Source: Anaerolineae bacterium (lineage in GTDB: Bacteria > Chloroflexota > Anaerolineae > Aggregatilineales > UBA2796). Taken from it: a stretch of 14,850 nt of DNA. Below are positions 13,592 through 14,850 of this stretch, piece by piece. The stretch lies in NCBI GenBank assembly GCA_020851855.1, contig JADZBY010000317.1, forward strand, positions 1-14,850, written 5' to 3'. Made by a program: the position numbers and the translations under genes. Numbering within the stretch: position 1 is the stretch's first letter; every line of letters begins with the position of its first letter. Below the pieces are notes generated by a model. The model did not search any database. It was not told the DNA's origin and saw only the letters and a list, made by a program, of their open reading frames with translations.

Positions 13592-14604
13592 CCCGCCAGA
13601 TCAGCATCGCCTTCCAGACCGACAAGACCCCGGCGGAGTACATCGCGCTGGCGACGCTCGTCGACGGATATGCCTTCGACGTGGTGAGCGTCTATTGCGA
13701 CGCGCCCTATCACCCCGCCTACGGCCCGCTGCTCCTGATGGCCCCGCACCTTCGGCGCGCCCGCCTCGGCCCGGCAGCCGTTTCACCGGCCCGCATCGCG
13801 CCCATCGACATCGCCGCCGAGACGGCGCTGCTGGCCGGGGTCGCGGCGGGCGGCGTGTACATCGGGCTGGCGCGCGGCGCGTGGCTGGCCGATCACGGCA
13901 TCCGCGAGCCGGATGCGCCCGTGCAGGCCATCCGCGAGGCGGCGGCCATCATCCGCCTGCTGCTCTCCGGCGGGTCCGGCGGCTACGACGGGGCAGCCTT
14001 CCGGCTTGCGCCCCATGTGCGTGCGCCCTATCCCCTGCCCGGCGCGCCCGTCCCGCTCCTCATCGGCACGTGGGGGCGCAGGCTGGGCGCGCTTGCCGGC
14101 CAGATCGCCGACGAGGTGAAGATCGGCGGCTCGGCCAACCCGGACATGGTCCCGGTCATGCGTGGTTATCTTGCGCCGGGGGAGATGCAGGCCGGACGCG
14201 CGCCGGGAACGGTGGGCGTGGTCATCGGCGCGGTGTGCGTCATCGACTCCGACCGGGCGCAGGCCCGCGCCGCCGCCCGCCGCGCCGTCAGCCTGTACCT
14301 GCCCGTCGTCGCGCCCCTCGATCCTACCCTCGCGGTCGAGCCGGCGCTGATCGCCCGCATCCAGGACGCCGTCAACGGGCGTGACGGGGACGCCGCCGCC
14401 CGGCTCATCTCCGACGATCTGCTCGACCGGTTCGCTTTCTCCGGCAGCCCAGCCGACATCATCCGCCAGTCGGAAGCGCTCTTCGCCGCCGGGGCCAGCC
14501 GCATCGAGTTCGGCACGCCGCACGGCCTGAAACCTGCCGAGGGCATCCGGCTGCTGGGCGAAAAGGTGCTGCCTGCGCTGCGGGACGCCCGCCGCGAGGC
14601 GTAA
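13588..14604 (+). CDS. Second LLM class flavin-dependent oxidoreductase, paralogue of the first
   Basis: This 338-residue luciferase-like TIM barrel shares segments with the 12261-13265 protein. The N-terminus ISIAFQTDKTPAEYIALATL parallels FSLRLNNDRPAADYLALAQA. The C-terminus GSPADIIRQSEALFAAGASR plus IEFGTPHGL parallels GTAADLIKRLEGLVAAGARH plus ISFGPPLGP. An LLLSGG segment near 130 matches LLLSGE of the first. The middle LLIGTWGRRLGALAGQIADE plus VKIGGSANPDM is typical of F420-type family members. Strand 1 reads VVSVYCDAPYHPAYGP instead of the usual acidic F-W-V-S-D-D pattern, so its active-site side has diverged. It begins by ATGA overlap with the TIGR04076-like gene, so the two are probably translationally coupled. 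It could be a separate enzyme or the second subunit of a heterodimer. Confidence 0.86.
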   Translation: MTRQISIAFQTDKTPAEYIALATLVDGYAFDVVSVYCDAPYHPAYGPLLLMAPHLRRARLGPAAVSPARIAPIDIAAETALLAGVAAGGVYIGLARGAWLADHGIREPDAPVQAIREAAAIIRLLLSGGSGGYDGAAFRLAPHVRAPYPLPGAPVPLLIGTWGRRLGALAGQIADEVKIGGSANPDMVPVMRGYLAPGEMQAGRAPGTVGVVIGAVCVIDSDRAQARAAARRAVSLYLPVVAPLDPTLAVEPALIARIQDAVNGRDGDAAARLISDDLLDRFAFSGSPADIIRQSEALFAAGASRIEFGTPHGLKPAEGIRLLGEKVLPALRDARREA

Positions 14605-14692
14605 ATCGGGCCTGATGGGCGCTGGACTGGCCCCGCCGCCGTGCTCAGCCCTGCTATCGCGCGCAAATTCCCAGGGCAGTTGCTTCAAAATA

Positions 14693-14750
14693 CCCTCACC
14701 CCGGCCCCTCTCCGCGCGGCACTCCGCGTGGAAAGGGGCCGGGGGTGGGG
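14693..14750 (+). repeat. Family A palindrome / possible terminator between convergent genes
   Basis: CCCCGGCCCCTCTCCGCGCGG (14699-14719) and the complementary arm 14724-14744 form a 21-bp stem with two imperfect positions around the loop CACT. CCCTCAC-like flanks mark it as the same repeat family as 4884-5125 and 6980-7029. It lies between the second LLM gene and the minus-strand gene at the right edge. The rest of the gap (14605-14692 and 14751-14769) holds nothing I recognise. Confidence 0.78.
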
Positions 14751-14769
14751 CGCGTTCCGGCTGCCTGCC

Positions 14770-14850
14770 TCAGATGAGCTTGCTGAGGTACTCGAAGCTG
14801 CGGATGGCTTCGGGGACCGTGCCGCACTCGACGCTGAAGACGATGTCGCG
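14770..14850 (-). CDS. C-terminal fragment, possible sugar phosphate isomerase/epimerase
   Basis: On the minus strand the last 26 codons of a gene are visible, running off the right edge and ending with TGA at 14772-14770. The residues DIVFSVECGTVPEAIRSFEY plus LSKLI look like the end of xylose-isomerase-like TIM barrels, which often close with a strand carrying a Glu (here VEC), then an EA-x-R-S-x-E-Y-L helix. The fragment is too short for a firm assignment, but its reading frame, amphipathic C-terminal helix and convergent position support a real gene. The family could equally be another TIM-barrel sugar enzyme. Confidence 0.5.
   Translation of the reverse strand, partial: RDIVFSVECGTVPEAIRSFEYLSKLI

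Overview
The window is GC-rich, almost fully coding, and bacterial. Its intergenic DNA is filled with palindromic C/G-rich repeats of the 'CCCTCACCCCCGGCCCCTCTCC' type and with 'GTAGGGACGAGGC' type palindromes. From general knowledge such repeats are common in Chloroflexota (Anaerolineae-like) genomes, as are unlinked MalEFG transporters and many luciferase-like oxidoreductases. The Chloroflexota assignment is an inference; there is no rRNA or other phylogenetic marker here.

Region 1 (1-6971, plus strand) is a maltodextrin-type locus. It holds the 3' part of a MalE-like binding protein (cut by the left edge), malF, malG (8-bp overlap with malF), a metal-dependent amidohydrolase, and a GH13 amylase-family protein. 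Gaps between genes are occupied by repeats: a tandem pair between malE and malF, a different palindromic cluster after malG, and another tandem pair between the amidohydrolase and the GH13 gene. The GH13 protein has the nucleophile and acid/base residues, but normally invariant residues of conserved regions II and IV are replaced. No MalK ATPase is encoded here.

Region 2 (6972-7237) lies between convergent genes and contains only repeat-like palindromes.

Region 3 (7238-10746, minus strand) is a peptide-type ABC importer operon: a family 5 binding protein with a signal peptide, then DppB-like and DppC-like permeases overlapping by 50 bp. The ATPases are absent. A strong sigma70-like promoter precedes it.

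Region 4 (10915-14604, plus strand) is transcribed away from the importer from its own promoter. It holds an M24 (Xaa-Pro type) peptidase, a well-formed 24-codon small ORF that overlaps the next start by four bases, a luciferase-like (LLM) oxidoreductase, a small TIGR04076-like protein, and a second LLM protein. The gene order suggests uptake of a peptide-like or N-acylated compound, hydrolysis by M24, and oxidation or reduction by the LLM pair; this pathway is inference.

Region 5 (14605-14850) is a convergent gap with a repeat hairpin, then the last 26 codons of a minus-strand gene that runs off the right edge and resembles the C-terminus of sugar phosphate isomerase/epimerase TIM barrels.

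The best candidates for something undescribed are the small ORF coupled to the LLM/TIGR04076/LLM cassette and the GH13 protein with an altered active site.
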